Source: an uncultured Spirochaetaceae bacterium (GTDB lineage Bacteria > Spirochaetota > Spirochaetia > Treponematales > Treponemataceae). From it: a stretch of 64,000 nt of DNA. Made by a program: the position numbers and the translations under genes. The notes beneath the pieces were generated by a model. It saw only the letters and a list, made by a program, of their open reading frames with translations. It was not told the origin of the DNA and ran no database searches. Location: the NCBI GenBank assembly GCA_902766125.1, contig CACXCG010000003.1, forward strand, positions 100,603-164,602, in the 5' to 3' direction. Positions 15,833-24,718 of the stretch are shown here, piece by piece. Position 1 is the stretch's first letter, and each line of letters opens with the position of its first letter.

Positions 15833-16993
15833 ATGCTGGCAAAACGATTGCAGAACCTGCACCCGTATGTTCCGGGAGAGCAGCCTAACGACAGGGAATA
15901 CATAAAACTGAACGCAAACGAAAACCCCTATTCTCCTCACCAGTCTGTTTCGCAGGCAGTACAGGACGCAGCCGTAAACCTTCCTCAGAAAATGGGCCTG
16001 TATCCCGACCCCGATGTTACGCAGCTTAGGGAAGAAATTGCCGCCATGCTGAACAAAACAGGAGGTTCTTTCTGGAGCGCAGAATGCAGCGGTTCTGAAC
16101 CTGAGTCTGACTGTAAGCCTGCACCGCAGAACAAACTGCCCTTTACGGTTACCAGCGACATGATTCTCTGCGGTAACGGAAGCGACGAAGTGTTAAGCTT
16201 TGTATTCTACACCTTCTTTGATTCAGACCGTCCGCTTATCATGCCTCAGTTTACCTACAGTTTTTACCCGGTGTACTGCGGTTACTACGACATACCCATG
16301 AAGCAGATTGCGCTTAACGCAGACTGGAGCCTGGACACAGAGACAATGCTTACCGAAGCAAACAAAACTGACAGCAGCATTATCTTTGCAAATCCAAACG
16401 CACCGACCGGCATTGCACTTTCGCGTGAAGCAGTCAGAAAAATGTTACAGCGTGCCCCAAAAGACAGAGTGTTTATTGTCGACGAAGCATACTGCGACTT
16501 TGGCGGAGAAAGCTGCATTCCCCTGCTTGCGGAATTTGACAATCTGGTTATTGTACGCACCTTCAGCAAAAGCCTTTCGCTTGCAGGCATGCGCTTAGGA
16601 TACATTGTTTCTTCTCCGGATTTAGTAAAGGCAGTGTTCCAGGTAAAGAATTCGTTCAATCACTTTCCGGTTGACTTTATTGCACAGACGGCAGCAAAGG
16701 CATCATGCAAAGCAACACCGTACTATGTTCAGAACGCAAAACAGATTGCACAGGAGCGCGACATTTTTACTGCATTCTTACGCGAACACGGATGGTTTGT
16801 CATTGACAGCGCAACCAACTTTGTCTTTGCAAAAAAAAAGGGACTTGCAGGACGCGATGTATATGAAGCCGTAAAAAAACAGGGTATTCTTATCCGTCAC
16901 TTTGCAACACCCGGCATAGAAGATTTTGTACGAATCACCATAGGAACGCCACAGCAGATGGCACAGTTAAAAACAATCATGGAGGCACTCTGA
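15833..16993 (+). CDS. hisC: Histidinol-phosphate aminotransferase-like PLP enzyme
   Basis: A fold-type I aminotransferase of 386 residues. It has the N-terminal LNANENPY, the GNGSDE loop, the NPNAPTG motif, DEAYCDF and the PLP lysine in TFSKSLSLAGMRLGY, which together fit HisC better than other class I/II enzymes. An extra low-complexity stretch of about 35 residues (about 63-98, with AECSGSEPESD) is inserted before the GNGSDE loop and is absent from standard HisC. There are no other his genes nearby, so a role with another keto acid, such as aromatic transamination, is possible. Strong AGGAG site before ATG. Overlaps the next gene by one base (TGATG). Confidence 0.88.
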   Translation: MLAKRLQNLHPYVPGEQPNDREYIKLNANENPYSPHQSVSQAVQDAAVNLPQKMGLYPDPDVTQLREEIAAMLNKTGGSFWSAECSGSEPESDCKPAPQNKLPFTVTSDMILCGNGSDEVLSFVFYTFFDSDRPLIMPQFTYSFYPVYCGYYDIPMKQIALNADWSLDTETMLTEANKTDSSIIFANPNAPTGIALSREAVRKMLQRAPKDRVFIVDEAYCDFGGESCIPLLAEFDNLVIVRTFSKSLSLAGMRLGYIVSSPDLVKAVFQVKNSFNHFPVDFIAQTAAKASCKATPYYVQNAKQIAQERDIFTAFLREHGWFVIDSATNFVFAKKKGLAGRDVYEAVKKQGILIRHFATPGIEDFVRITIGTPQQMAQLKTIMEAL

Positions 16994-17667
16994 TGAAATT
17001 TTTAGTATTAAGCGACATTCACGGAAACATAGACGCACTGGATAAACTGGATGAACAGTTTTCACAGGCAGATGCAGTTTTATTTGCAGGAGACTTTGCA
17101 CGTTTTAAGCACCCGGAAACCGGTCTTCCCGTTCTGGAAAAACTGCTTACCAAACACGAGGTTATTTTCAGTGTCATCGGTAACTGCGACGAACCGGAAT
17201 TTCTTGCGGAAATAGAAGCACGCGACTGCTCTATTCAGAAAGCACTGGTGTTCCACGAAGGACTTGCCTTCAGCGGAAGCGGCGGTGCTACTCCGTTTAC
17301 AAACGACACTCCCAACGAACGGCCGGAAGAAGAAATTCTTGAAGACTTTGCACTGGTAACTCAGGCAACAGAACAGCTGTGGGATAACCTGATTATGATT
17401 ATGCACAATCCGCCAAAGGACACAAAGTGCGACACCGTACCCGGAGGAATACATGTCGGCGGACCGCTTTCTGCAGAACTGATTAAAAAGATTCAGCCAC
17501 TTGCCGTTATTACCGGACACATTCACGAGAGCGCAGGAATTGACAAGATTGGTAACACAACCGTCATCAACCCCGGAGCCCTTCTTGAAGGTAAATACGC
17601 ATGGCTTGAGGTTGAAAAAACTGACGGTTCATGGAACGTAACAAAAGCAGAGTTACAGTCGCTGTAG
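16993..17667 (+). CDS. YfcE/MJ0936-family metallophosphoesterase
   Basis: A 224-residue calcineurin-like phosphoesterase. Metal-site motifs in order: DIHGN (8-12), GDF near 33, GNCD near 63, MHNPP and GHIHESAG near the C-terminus, which is the usual set for this small phosphodiesterase family. The ATG overlaps the hisC stop codon by one base, so it is translated with hisC and belongs to the same operon. Substrate unknown. Its stop lies 2 bases from the stop of the opposite-strand gene. Confidence 0.85.
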   Translation: MKFLVLSDIHGNIDALDKLDEQFSQADAVLFAGDFARFKHPETGLPVLEKLLTKHEVIFSVIGNCDEPEFLAEIEARDCSIQKALVFHEGLAFSGSGGATPFTNDTPNERPEEEILEDFALVTQATEQLWDNLIMIMHNPPKDTKCDTVPGGIHVGGPLSAELIKKIQPLAVITGHIHESAGIDKIGNTTVINPGALLEGKYAWLEVEKTDGSWNVTKAELQSL

Positions 17668-17669
17668 CA

Positions 17670-18635
17670 TTACTTTTCTACGTAAGAAGAACAGATTCTG
17701 AATCCCAGGTAATTGTATGCTTCGTTGGGGTCAAATGCATACCGGTCTGCTGCGTAAATCATAAAAGAATACGGAGACCAGCTGCCGCCACGGCACACAC
17801 GCTGTGACCCGAAGCGCGGACCGGTTGCACGGGTTTCAACAGCGGTTTCTTCGTAGTCTGCTTCCCAGTCCCAGCAGAATTCCAGCACGTTACCGCTCAT
17901 ATCATACAGCCCGGCGCCGTTAGCATTACCGCTTCCCGGTGCAGGAGATGCAGTTGAAACAAACGGAGTGCCTGCAGTGCCTACAACATGTACGGTCGTT
18001 GCGTTATCGCTGAACCAGGCAACATCTTCTGCAGAAAGCTCTGAAGTCTGTCCGCTTGCAAGGTCACCACGCTGAAAACTGTCTCCCTGTTTACGGGCAG
18101 CATATTCCCATTCTGTTTCGGTGGGTAAGCGGAAACCGTCTGCACTCCAGTCACAGTCAGCAAGGTCGCAGGCAAGAGTGTCGGTTGCATCGCGCAAAAC
18201 CTGACCGCTGTATGTATAGCAGGGAGTTCTTCCTTCTTTTTCGCTTAAGGCATTGCACCACACAACTGCATCGTACCAGCTTATCATGGTAACCGGCTGA
18301 TAGCGCCTTACCTGAGTAGGCTGCCTTCCGCGTCTTCCCGCAGAGCCTTCCTGTCCGGGATTCTGAAACAGATAGCCGTGATCATTTGCCCACTGCAACA
18401 CTTCATACCACAGACGGTAGGTTGTTTCGTAACGGTTCATGCTGAAGGCTTCAACCCAGCGGCGTTCGGTATACGACTGAACGTTTTCGCCGATAGTATA
18501 TTTTCCGTAGACTTCGTTTTTCTTCGGTTCAAGTACGACCATATCAAAGTCTTTAAAAGCGTCATCGGTCTGAGCTGCAAGCGGCACCAGACATAAAGAA
18601 GCGGCAACTGCCAAAAAAAGTTTTCTCATGTTCAT
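17670..18635 (-). CDS. Exported SUMF1/FGE-fold protein lacking the catalytic cysteines
   Basis: A 321-residue protein with a signal peptide (cleavage near VPLAAQ, residue 22) and a formylglycine-generating-enzyme-type fold covering the rest: NRYETTYRLWYEVLQWA, PVTMISWYDAVVWCNALSEKEGR, GFRLPTETEWEYAAR, NGAGLYDMSGNVLEFCWDW and CRGGSW...NYLGFRICSS. In true FGE the segment before LGFR carries two catalytic Cys; here it reads IYAADRYAFDPNEAYNYLGFR and has none, so sulfatase activation is unlikely and a structural or ligand-binding role is more probable. It overlaps corA by 4 bases (ATGA) and has GGAGG 8 bases before ATG. Confidence 0.87.
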   Translation of the reverse strand: MNMRKLFLAVAASLCLVPLAAQTDDAFKDFDMVVLEPKKNEVYGKYTIGENVQSYTERRWVEAFSMNRYETTYRLWYEVLQWANDHGYLFQNPGQEGSAGRRGRQPTQVRRYQPVTMISWYDAVVWCNALSEKEGRTPCYTYSGQVLRDATDTLACDLADCDWSADGFRLPTETEWEYAARKQGDSFQRGDLASGQTSELSAEDVAWFSDNATTVHVVGTAGTPFVSTASPAPGSGNANGAGLYDMSGNVLEFCWDWEADYEETAVETRATGPRFGSQRVCRGGSWSPYSFMIYAADRYAFDPNEAYNYLGFRICSSYVEK

Positions 18636-19690
18636 TTTCTTGCCTCCGCAATTTTTTCCTGCTTTTTAAGCACTTTTCGCTGCCGGCGCTCTGATCTTCT
18701 GCGCTGGAACGATTTCCGTTTTGTCTGAACTATAGGAGATGCGTATCGTGAAGTTTTTGCAATGACAAGCCAGCCAGTAAGCGCAACGACAATACACATC
18801 GCACTTATTATAACCATTCCGACCCACCCTGCGTTACTCCACGGAAGCGGAACATTCATGCCAAAGAAACTGGTAACAAAGGTAGGCAGCATAAGCACCA
18901 GCGAGATGATGGTCATGCGCTTCATGACAATACTCAGGTTGTTAGAAATAAGGGAAGCAGACGCATCGTTCATCTGAGCCATAATGTTGGTATAGGTGTC
19001 TGCCATTTCCATAGCCTGACGGTTATCAATTTCAACGTCATCCAGCCAGTCCTGATCTTCTTCGTCAAGTTTAAGAATGCGTGTCTTGCGCAGTTTTTCA
19101 AGCAAAAGCTGGTTTGACTTAAGGGACGTCTCAAAGTAAACAAGCGATTTCTGAATGTTTAAGAGCTGAAGGAATTCCTGGTTCTCTACCGAGCGGAACA
19201 TTTCATTCTGAATGCTGGTTGCACGTCGGTTCAATTCTTTCAGATAGCGCAGAAAGGTTGTATCGGCACGAGACAAAAAACGGATGGTAAAAGCTGTCGT
19301 GTCACCTAAAGACAGTTCTTTTATACGGTTTGCTGCAAAGTCACGCAATACATCGCAGTCAGTCCAGCAGATAGTAATAAAGAATTTTTCTTTGATGATG
19401 ATGCCTAAGGGAGCACAAAAATAAGAAATGTCATCGCCCGGAGAAAAAACCGGAAGCCGGATAATCGTCAGCGTATAGTCTGCATCTTCATTTTTTTCAA
19501 TACGGGAAAGTTCGTCCGGGTCAAGAATATCGAGCATGTGTTCCGGGTCTATGTTGAATTTTTCTTCAAGTTCTACAATATCGTCCCGTGTAACCGTGCG
19601 TGCATCAACCCATGTGTGCTGTGTCAGGTCCAGCTCTTCCTCATCTTTTTGGACAAGCCGACCGTTTTCCTGTTGCCATAATGTAATCAT
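18632..19690 (-). CDS. corA: CorA-family magnesium (divalent cation) channel
   Basis: A 352-residue member of the CorA/MIT family. The long N-terminal cytoplasmic funnel ends in a helix-rich region, then two membrane helices near residues 285-305 and 315-335 joined by the signature GMN (SFFGMNVPLP). An unusually long basic tail (KRKSFQRRRSERRQRKVLK) follows the last helix. The start is ATG 19690 with AAAGGAA upstream. A 38-codon ORF with a stronger ribosome site begins 67 bases before and ends 50 bases inside this gene in another frame, which suggests control by a leader peptide. It shares a 4-base overlap with the downstream SUMF1-fold gene. Confidence 0.92.
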   Translation of the reverse strand: MITLWQQENGRLVQKDEEELDLTQHTWVDARTVTRDDIVELEEKFNIDPEHMLDILDPDELSRIEKNEDADYTLTIIRLPVFSPGDDISYFCAPLGIIIKEKFFITICWTDCDVLRDFAANRIKELSLGDTTAFTIRFLSRADTTFLRYLKELNRRATSIQNEMFRSVENQEFLQLLNIQKSLVYFETSLKSNQLLLEKLRKTRILKLDEEDQDWLDDVEIDNRQAMEMADTYTNIMAQMNDASASLISNNLSIVMKRMTIISLVLMLPTFVTSFFGMNVPLPWSNAGWVGMVIISAMCIVVALTGWLVIAKTSRYASPIVQTKRKSFQRRRSERRQRKVLKKQEKIAEARK

Positions 19691-19757
19691 AATCCGTTCC
19701 TTTCAAAAAAAGCGCTTGTTTTTGTTGGTCACCGGAATAAGTACCGCCACCGTCCAT
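19641..19757 (-). CDS. 38-residue leader ORF overlapping the start of corA
   Basis: A short frame not large enough for normal ORF cutoffs: ATG at 19757, TGA at 19641-19643. It begins MDGGGTYSGDQQKQ and ends ACPKR. Its ribosome site, GAAAGGAGG, 8 bases before the ATG, is the strongest in the neighbourhood and resembles that of corA itself (GAAAGGAAC), as if duplicated. It starts about 48 bases after the predicted transcription start and overlaps the first 50 bases of corA. By analogy with leader peptides of magnesium transporter genes (mgtL, and corL reported for Salmonella corA) it may couple corA expression to translation. No homologue recognised; whether it is translated is an inference. 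Confidence 0.5.
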   Translation of the reverse strand: MDGGGTYSGDQQKQALFLKGTDYDYIMATGKRSACPKR

Positions 19758-19811
19758 AGTAAAAGCCTCCTTTCAAAAGAAATGTTACAGTCCTACAACT
19801 GGCTGACAGTT

Positions 19812-19840
19812 ATTATAGAAAAAAAGTACTGTCTGTGCAA
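19812..19840 (-). promoter_or_regulatory. Promoter of the leader ORF and corA
   Basis: Minus strand TTGCAC (19835-19840), 17 bases, TATAAT (19812-19817). An inverted repeat GACAGT...ACTGTC brackets the -10 box and could be an operator. The leader to corA is about 115 bases. Confidence 0.75.
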
Positions 19841-19892
19841 GAGAAAATTTTCTGCATACTATAAATAATAAAAGGCACCTCAAAGTTTTATA

Positions 19893-19922
19893 TTGACTAT
19901 TGAAAAAAAAGCGTACTACAAT
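19893..19922 (+). promoter_or_regulatory. Promoter of the large binary-toxin-like lipoprotein gene
   Basis: TTGACT (19893-19898), 18 bases, TACAAT (19917-19922), about 50 bases upstream of the start, which has CAGGAGGAA before it. Confidence 0.65.
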
Positions 19923-19978
19923 AAATTAATTCAAAATGTTCCCGGTTGGTTAACCATATTTTTCAGGAGGAACCTGTT

Positions 19979-22900
19979 ATGAAGGAACATGGTAAGATTT
20001 GGGTACTTCTGTGTGCTTTTAGTTTTCTTTTCATTCCTTTTTTCTTTTCATCATGCGAAAATCCGTCTGCGCCCAAAAACTTTGAGGTAAAGACTGCTTT
20101 TTACAACGACAGTGACGGCATGCTGACCGTTTATACAAACGTACGGGATGGCGTTGAATTCAAACTGAACATTTTAAACCACACGCTGACTTCAACAACA
20201 AGCAGCAAAGGTAAGCTTATGTTTGACTGTCTTCTGGTACTGGCAAAAGAACGGGTTCCGTCGGGAATACAATTTTCTGTATACCTTACCGCGCCCGGCT
20301 ATTCGTCGGTGTACACAAACACGTATACGCATGTAAATGCCGCAGCCAGCAATACGACCGCAGACAGTGACGGTGACGGAATTTCTGACTGGTATGAAAT
20401 GTACCGTTACGGAACCGACCCCTACAGCGAAGACACTGACGGTGATTCCTGGAGCGACTTTGAAGAACTTTCAATGTACGACCCCCTGCGTAAAATCTTT
20501 GACCCAAGAATTGCAGACCTTCCCCAGATGGATGTTGAAATCTCTGAAGATTTTTCAATCGGATACAAATACACAACAGGTTCCTCATCAACAGAACAAA
20601 CAACAGAATCTAAGTCGCAGGGCTTTACTCATACCAACACAGACAGTTATACAAACACTGCAACTTCATCGTTAACCAACGGATGGTCTGCAAGCGTGAC
20701 ACCAAGCTATCAATTTAGCGGCACAAATCAAGGCTGGGCTCTGTCTGCTACATTCGGGTATAACGGTCACTATACGTCAGGTTCTACCTACTCCATGACA
20801 AAGAGTTTAGCAGAATCATCTTCTACAACTTATTCAGAAGGAAAAGCATACACAAAAGGAGAGACAAGAAATGTTTCCGGCGGTCTAGTAAAAACAAAAG
20901 TTACCGTAAAGAACACGTCTAACATTGCATACACACTGACGCATCTTACACTCAACCTGAATAAAATCCGTTTCTCTGATGAAAATTATACCAGCGTTGC
21001 TCCCTTAAGTTCTTACACCTATGATTCTCAAATCACCCTCAGTCCCGGAGAAAGTAAAGACATCAACATAGCCTTTGATCTGGGCGTCGGAGCGTTTGAA
21101 TCAATCGTAAATGACAAGACCTGTCTTAATGTAGCCGTCTCAGGATACACATATGAATTCAACAAACTCAATCAGCGCCTGCCTCTGGACTTTACCGAAG
21201 CAACTACAAAAGTAAAGGCAAAGTGTGCCTTTGTGCGCATTGACTACGGACCAGAACTGCTTTCAACAGGAAAAGTTCAGCCGGAAGAACGGTACTGGAT
21301 TTCTACAAAGTGCAGCTTTAACCCCAACGCAACTAATCTTGATACGCTTTACAACACGATATCAATACACGAAGCGTTAACGGAAATAGTTGGCTTTACG
21401 GATGATAATCTGATTCTTGACGATACAGGTAAAATCAAAACCATAAAGAGCAAGACAAGCAAGGCAAGTCACAAGGAAGGCGACTGGTACATATTAAAGC
21501 ATCAGGTAATCAACAATGTTGAATCCGAAGAAATGTACAATGACTATCTGGTAAAAGACCGCGAAAGTGAAAGCGTTATGCACACAGGAAATCCCTCGTA
21601 CGATTTAAAAGAACTTCCTCTTGATGCGGGTGCATCGTATCTGATTTTCTATGACATTGATAATGACGAAGATTATCTTCCGCTTAACACAGAACGCCAG
21701 TACGGTTCAGATGACACTACAGTTGATACGGACGGTGACAACATAGAAGACTTCTACGAAGTGCACGGATGGCACAGAGACGCTGCACCAGAAAAAGTAT
21801 TCTATACAAATCCTGTCAACACAGATACCGACGGTGATACCTACAACGACTACGAAGATGAAGAACCGTGCATTCCTGCTAAGTCAAACGACACAACCGT
21901 AAGCGAATGTATCATTACAAACGTTTATGATACAGCACATCCCTACAACCTGACAGAAACCGTAAAAGCAATACAGCGGGGAACCTCATCTGTTATTACA
22001 GAATGTGATGTATATGATAAAGTTACATTGTCGGTACGCACAGCGATTGTTTACAATAAGATTTCTTACCTGTGTACAACTCAAAACATTGCACCGAATA
22101 ACACAGCAGCCCTGAATGCACTGACCGGCTGGAAAGAACTGAACCACACAGAACTGTTCACACCACCGGTTGAACCGCGTGACGGAGGCATTTACCTTTG
22201 GGTTAAGATTGTTTCGTATGACAATACTAAGACTGATTATATTCTTGTTGCACAGCTGCACAGTCACTTCTGTCCGCTTTCGAATTTCTCTGCTACACCT
22301 GCAACGGTAGGCTCAGATCCCTCTGTAGTCGTTACGTTCGACCGCTACACAGACATCCGCGCAGACGCAACAGACGGCGGATACATTCTCTGGGGTAAAC
22401 CGGTTGCAAATGCAGCAAAGACCACTTTGTCACGCGCAGAAGTACAGGGTGCCCAGGAAACAGTTTCTGAAGCAGTAACAAAAACTTCTCCGGCCGAGTT
22501 CTTCCTGAAAGTTAAGGATTTAACGAGCGCAGTTACCCTTAAACCCTTCTCTCAGAATCAGGACTGGACCTTCAAGCTGTTTGCCTACAGCGGAAACGGA
22601 TCTGCAGATACCTTCAGATGTGAAGAACTGGGAAGCAAGAGCATTACCACAATACTTCTGGATACAGGAAAACTTGTATTCTACCCGGTATATGTAGAAG
22701 CAGTAGTAGACAGAGACGGCGGCTCAAGTCCCGAATACTACTGGACCTTTACCAGTGATGTTACTAACAGCGGCTCTTCTTCATTTGATTTCAGAAATAT
22801 GAATATCGGCAGAGATTCTGCAAAAGAACTGGAAGAAACCGGAAAGAACGGCAACAAGTTCTGGGTATTTGACGCTTCTGGTGGACACAAGACCAGAGGT

Positions 22901-23203
22901 GAACCTGCACCGGAATGGAATGCAAAGACAGAAGTTACACTGTCAAGAACACAGGATCATGTCGTAAAGATCTTTATGGAAGTTATGGAAAAAGATTCCG
23001 TAACCGCAGATGACTACATTGGTAAGATTACCATGACGCTCACCTACGACAAGGCAACAGATACCTGGAGTTACATGGACGGTCAGACAAAAGTCATTTT
23101 GAGTACTGGCAGCGGTAAAAAAGTATGGACCTTCCCGCTTGAAAGCAGTGACGGTGACATTAAAGTTCGCTGTGACTTTGAATGGACTTATACGACAGAA
23201 TAA
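19979..23203 (+). CDS. Large lipoprotein resembling binary-toxin B / protective-antigen pore subunits
   Basis: A 1074-residue lipoprotein (lipobox FFSSC, Cys26). After a short N-terminal beta domain comes a calcium-type Asp/Gly repeat (129-165, DSDGDGISDWYE then DTDGDSWSDFEEL). Residues about 200-300 are extremely Ser/Thr/Gly-rich with alternating polarity (LSATFGYNGHYTSGS), like the membrane-inserting region of anthrax protective antigen and clostridial B subunits; beta-rich KTKVTVKNTSNIAYTL follows. Near 465 ISIHEALTEIVGF resembles the domain-3 motif (LKEALKIAFGF in protective antigen). A second calcium-type cluster (583-630, DTDGDNIEDFYEVHGW then DTDGDTYNDYED) and about 440 more residues follow. 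The match is by eye; function as a pore is an inference. Start chosen by CAGGAGG 6 bases upstream. A terminator follows. Confidence 0.75.
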   Translation: MKEHGKIWVLLCAFSFLFIPFFFSSCENPSAPKNFEVKTAFYNDSDGMLTVYTNVRDGVEFKLNILNHTLTSTTSSKGKLMFDCLLVLAKERVPSGIQFSVYLTAPGYSSVYTNTYTHVNAAASNTTADSDGDGISDWYEMYRYGTDPYSEDTDGDSWSDFEELSMYDPLRKIFDPRIADLPQMDVEISEDFSIGYKYTTGSSSTEQTTESKSQGFTHTNTDSYTNTATSSLTNGWSASVTPSYQFSGTNQGWALSATFGYNGHYTSGSTYSMTKSLAESSSTTYSEGKAYTKGETRNVSGGLVKTKVTVKNTSNIAYTLTHLTLNLNKIRFSDENYTSVAPLSSYTYDSQITLSPGESKDINIAFDLGVGAFESIVNDKTCLNVAVSGYTYEFNKLNQRLPLDFTEATTKVKAKCAFVRIDYGPELLSTGKVQPEERYWISTKCSFNPNATNLDTLYNTISIHEALTEIVGFTDDNLILDDTGKIKTIKSKTSKASHKEGDWYILKHQVINNVESEEMYNDYLVKDRESESVMHTGNPSYDLKELPLDAGASYLIFYDIDNDEDYLPLNTERQYGSDDTTVDTDGDNIEDFYEVHGWHRDAAPEKVFYTNPVNTDTDGDTYNDYEDEEPCIPAKSNDTTVSECIITNVYDTAHPYNLTETVKAIQRGTSSVITECDVYDKVTLSVRTAIVYNKISYLCTTQNIAPNNTAALNALTGWKELNHTELFTPPVEPRDGGIYLWVKIVSYDNTKTDYILVAQLHSHFCPLSNFSATPATVGSDPSVVVTFDRYTDIRADATDGGYILWGKPVANAAKTTLSRAEVQGAQETVSEAVTKTSPAEFFLKVKDLTSAVTLKPFSQNQDWTFKLFAYSGNGSADTFRCEELGSKSITTILLDTGKLVFYPVYVEAVVDRDGGSSPEYYWTFTSDVTNSGSSSFDFRNMNIGRDSAKELEETGKNGNKFWVFDASGGHKTRGEPAPEWNAKTEVTLSRTQDHVVKIFMEVMEKDSVTADDYIGKITMTLTYDKATDTWSYMDGQTKVILSTGSGKKVWTFPLESSDGDIKVRCDFEWTYTTE

Positions 23204-23232
23204 CACCGTAACACAGTACAGTATCAAAACAG

Positions 23233-23268
23233 AGGCTGTCCTTACGCTAAGCAGGGGCAGCCTTTTTT
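23233..23268 (+). terminator. Intrinsic terminator after the large lipoprotein gene
   Basis: AGGCTG (23233-23238) pairs with CAGCCT (23258-23263), extended by CC/GG, then TTTTTTAT. The symporter gene on the other strand ends at 23267, inside the T run. Confidence 0.8.
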
Positions 23269-24706
23269 ATCTGTTCTGAATTTCTGTTACGATGCGTTCG
23301 TATTCAGCTTCATCAATGTGATATTTTTTTCGCATGATGCACAGACAGATTACATGAGCGGCAACCGGAACCAGCACTATGCCAAGTCTGAGCACAAAAC
23401 GCTGCGTGTCCGTTGCGGTACTGATGTACGAATCTGCAAGTGAAAGCACTTCTTCTTTTTGAAGCAGTCCGTTTCCAGAATCAATTTCCAGACTGCTGAT
23501 TTTCTGACTGATGGCATAGATACCGCTTATAATCAGCACCAGATTTACAATTCCCTGATTTAAGGCACTGCTCAGTTTTACTGCAAAACTACGCACAGTA
23601 GAAATGATTGAATCATGGCGTTCGTTAAACTTAAGTTCGTCGTACTCAATGGTATTGTTCAGCATGACTACAATCAGCATGTTGATAAATCCCTGAGAGA
23701 AGAAAATTAAAAATCCCAGTGCATGAATTATAACAACACTCTTTGGAATACCGTAGCCCACCAGAAGAAGAACTGCATAGCACACACAGGCAAACAGTTC
23801 AAAAAAAGTAAGTAAGGACTTGCGCTTAAAGAATTTTGTAAGCAGCGGGAATGCACACTGACTTAAGAGCGTTCCTAATCCGTACATAACCGTAAACACA
23901 AATACAAGGTCGTCTGCTTTCGAATAGCCGAATTCAAAATAAAAGAAATTCATGGCAAACATGATCAGAAGACCGTTTGCAATGTTAAAGAAAAAGCACG
24001 AGATACCAGAGGCAATCAGCTGATCGTTACGCGCAAAAATACGGAACATATCCTTCAGTTTAAGATGTTCTGCATTTTCTTCTGACTTATGTTTTGTTTC
24101 GGTTACTCCCAGCACAACAAGGGTCTGGAAGGCAATAAACATAAGGGCTACCACAAGTGCCACAATGCGGTACGTATTTACTGCATTTCCTGCAATAATG
24201 GTCGGAACAACACCGGCAACACTAAACTGTCCCACGCAGATAAAAATGCTCATGAGCGTTACCAGCGTATTGCGTTCTTTTGCATCACTGGTAAGGCTTG
24301 GTAACATTCCCCAGTAAGCAATGTCGTTCATGGTGTATGTCATTCCCCACAGAAGATATCCGGCACCAAAGAAAGCAACAAAGCCCCACCCTGTCGGACG
24401 GAATGTAAACAGTGCAACAATAATCAGCGCATTCAGCACGCAGCCTAAAAGAATCCACGGTTTGTACTTACCCATTTTAAAATGGCAGTTTTCTATGATG
24501 ATTCCCATAAGCGGATCGTTAATGGCATCCCAGACAAGACAGATAACAATGATTGCAGAAATAACGGCAAACTGACTTACCGTAAGTTTCATGGTGTACT
24601 GAATGTATGTCATAAGATACATACTTACCAGCGCATAGGCAGCATCACGACCTGTTGCTCCAATTGTGTACGACCACTTTGTACGTTTATTCAGAGACTG
24701 TTCCAT
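23267..24706 (-). CDS. GPH-family (MelB-like) sugar symporter
   Basis: A 479-residue membrane carrier with about twelve hydrophobic segments. The family signature near the end of helix 2 is present (VWDAINDPLMGIIIEN), as is GKYKPWILLG and the central loop YDELKFNERHDSIISTVRSF near the second half. These proteins bring in glycosides or oligosaccharides with a cation. The gene follows the GH3 glucosidase by 12 bases on the same strand, so the two should form one operon for uptake and cleavage of a glucoside. Start ATG 24706 has GGAGG upstream in the gap. Confidence 0.9.
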   Translation of the reverse strand: MEQSLNKRTKWSYTIGATGRDAAYALVSMYLMTYIQYTMKLTVSQFAVISAIIVICLVWDAINDPLMGIIIENCHFKMGKYKPWILLGCVLNALIIVALFTFRPTGWGFVAFFGAGYLLWGMTYTMNDIAYWGMLPSLTSDAKERNTLVTLMSIFICVGQFSVAGVVPTIIAGNAVNTYRIVALVVALMFIAFQTLVVLGVTETKHKSEENAEHLKLKDMFRIFARNDQLIASGISCFFFNIANGLLIMFAMNFFYFEFGYSKADDLVFVFTVMYGLGTLLSQCAFPLLTKFFKRKSLLTFFELFACVCYAVLLLVGYGIPKSVVIIHALGFLIFFSQGFINMLIVVMLNNTIEYDELKFNERHDSIISTVRSFAVKLSSALNQGIVNLVLIISGIYAISQKISSLEIDSGNGLLQKEEVLSLADSYISTATDTQRFVLRLGIVLVPVAAHVICLCIMRKKYHIDEAEYERIVTEIQNR

Positions 24707-24718
24707 AGCTTCCTCCGT

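Noticed and set aside
18000..18140. A diversity-generating retroelement variable region in the SUMF1-fold gene
   Set aside because: No template repeat, no reverse transcriptase and no cluster of AAC-type codons at the 3' end in this window.
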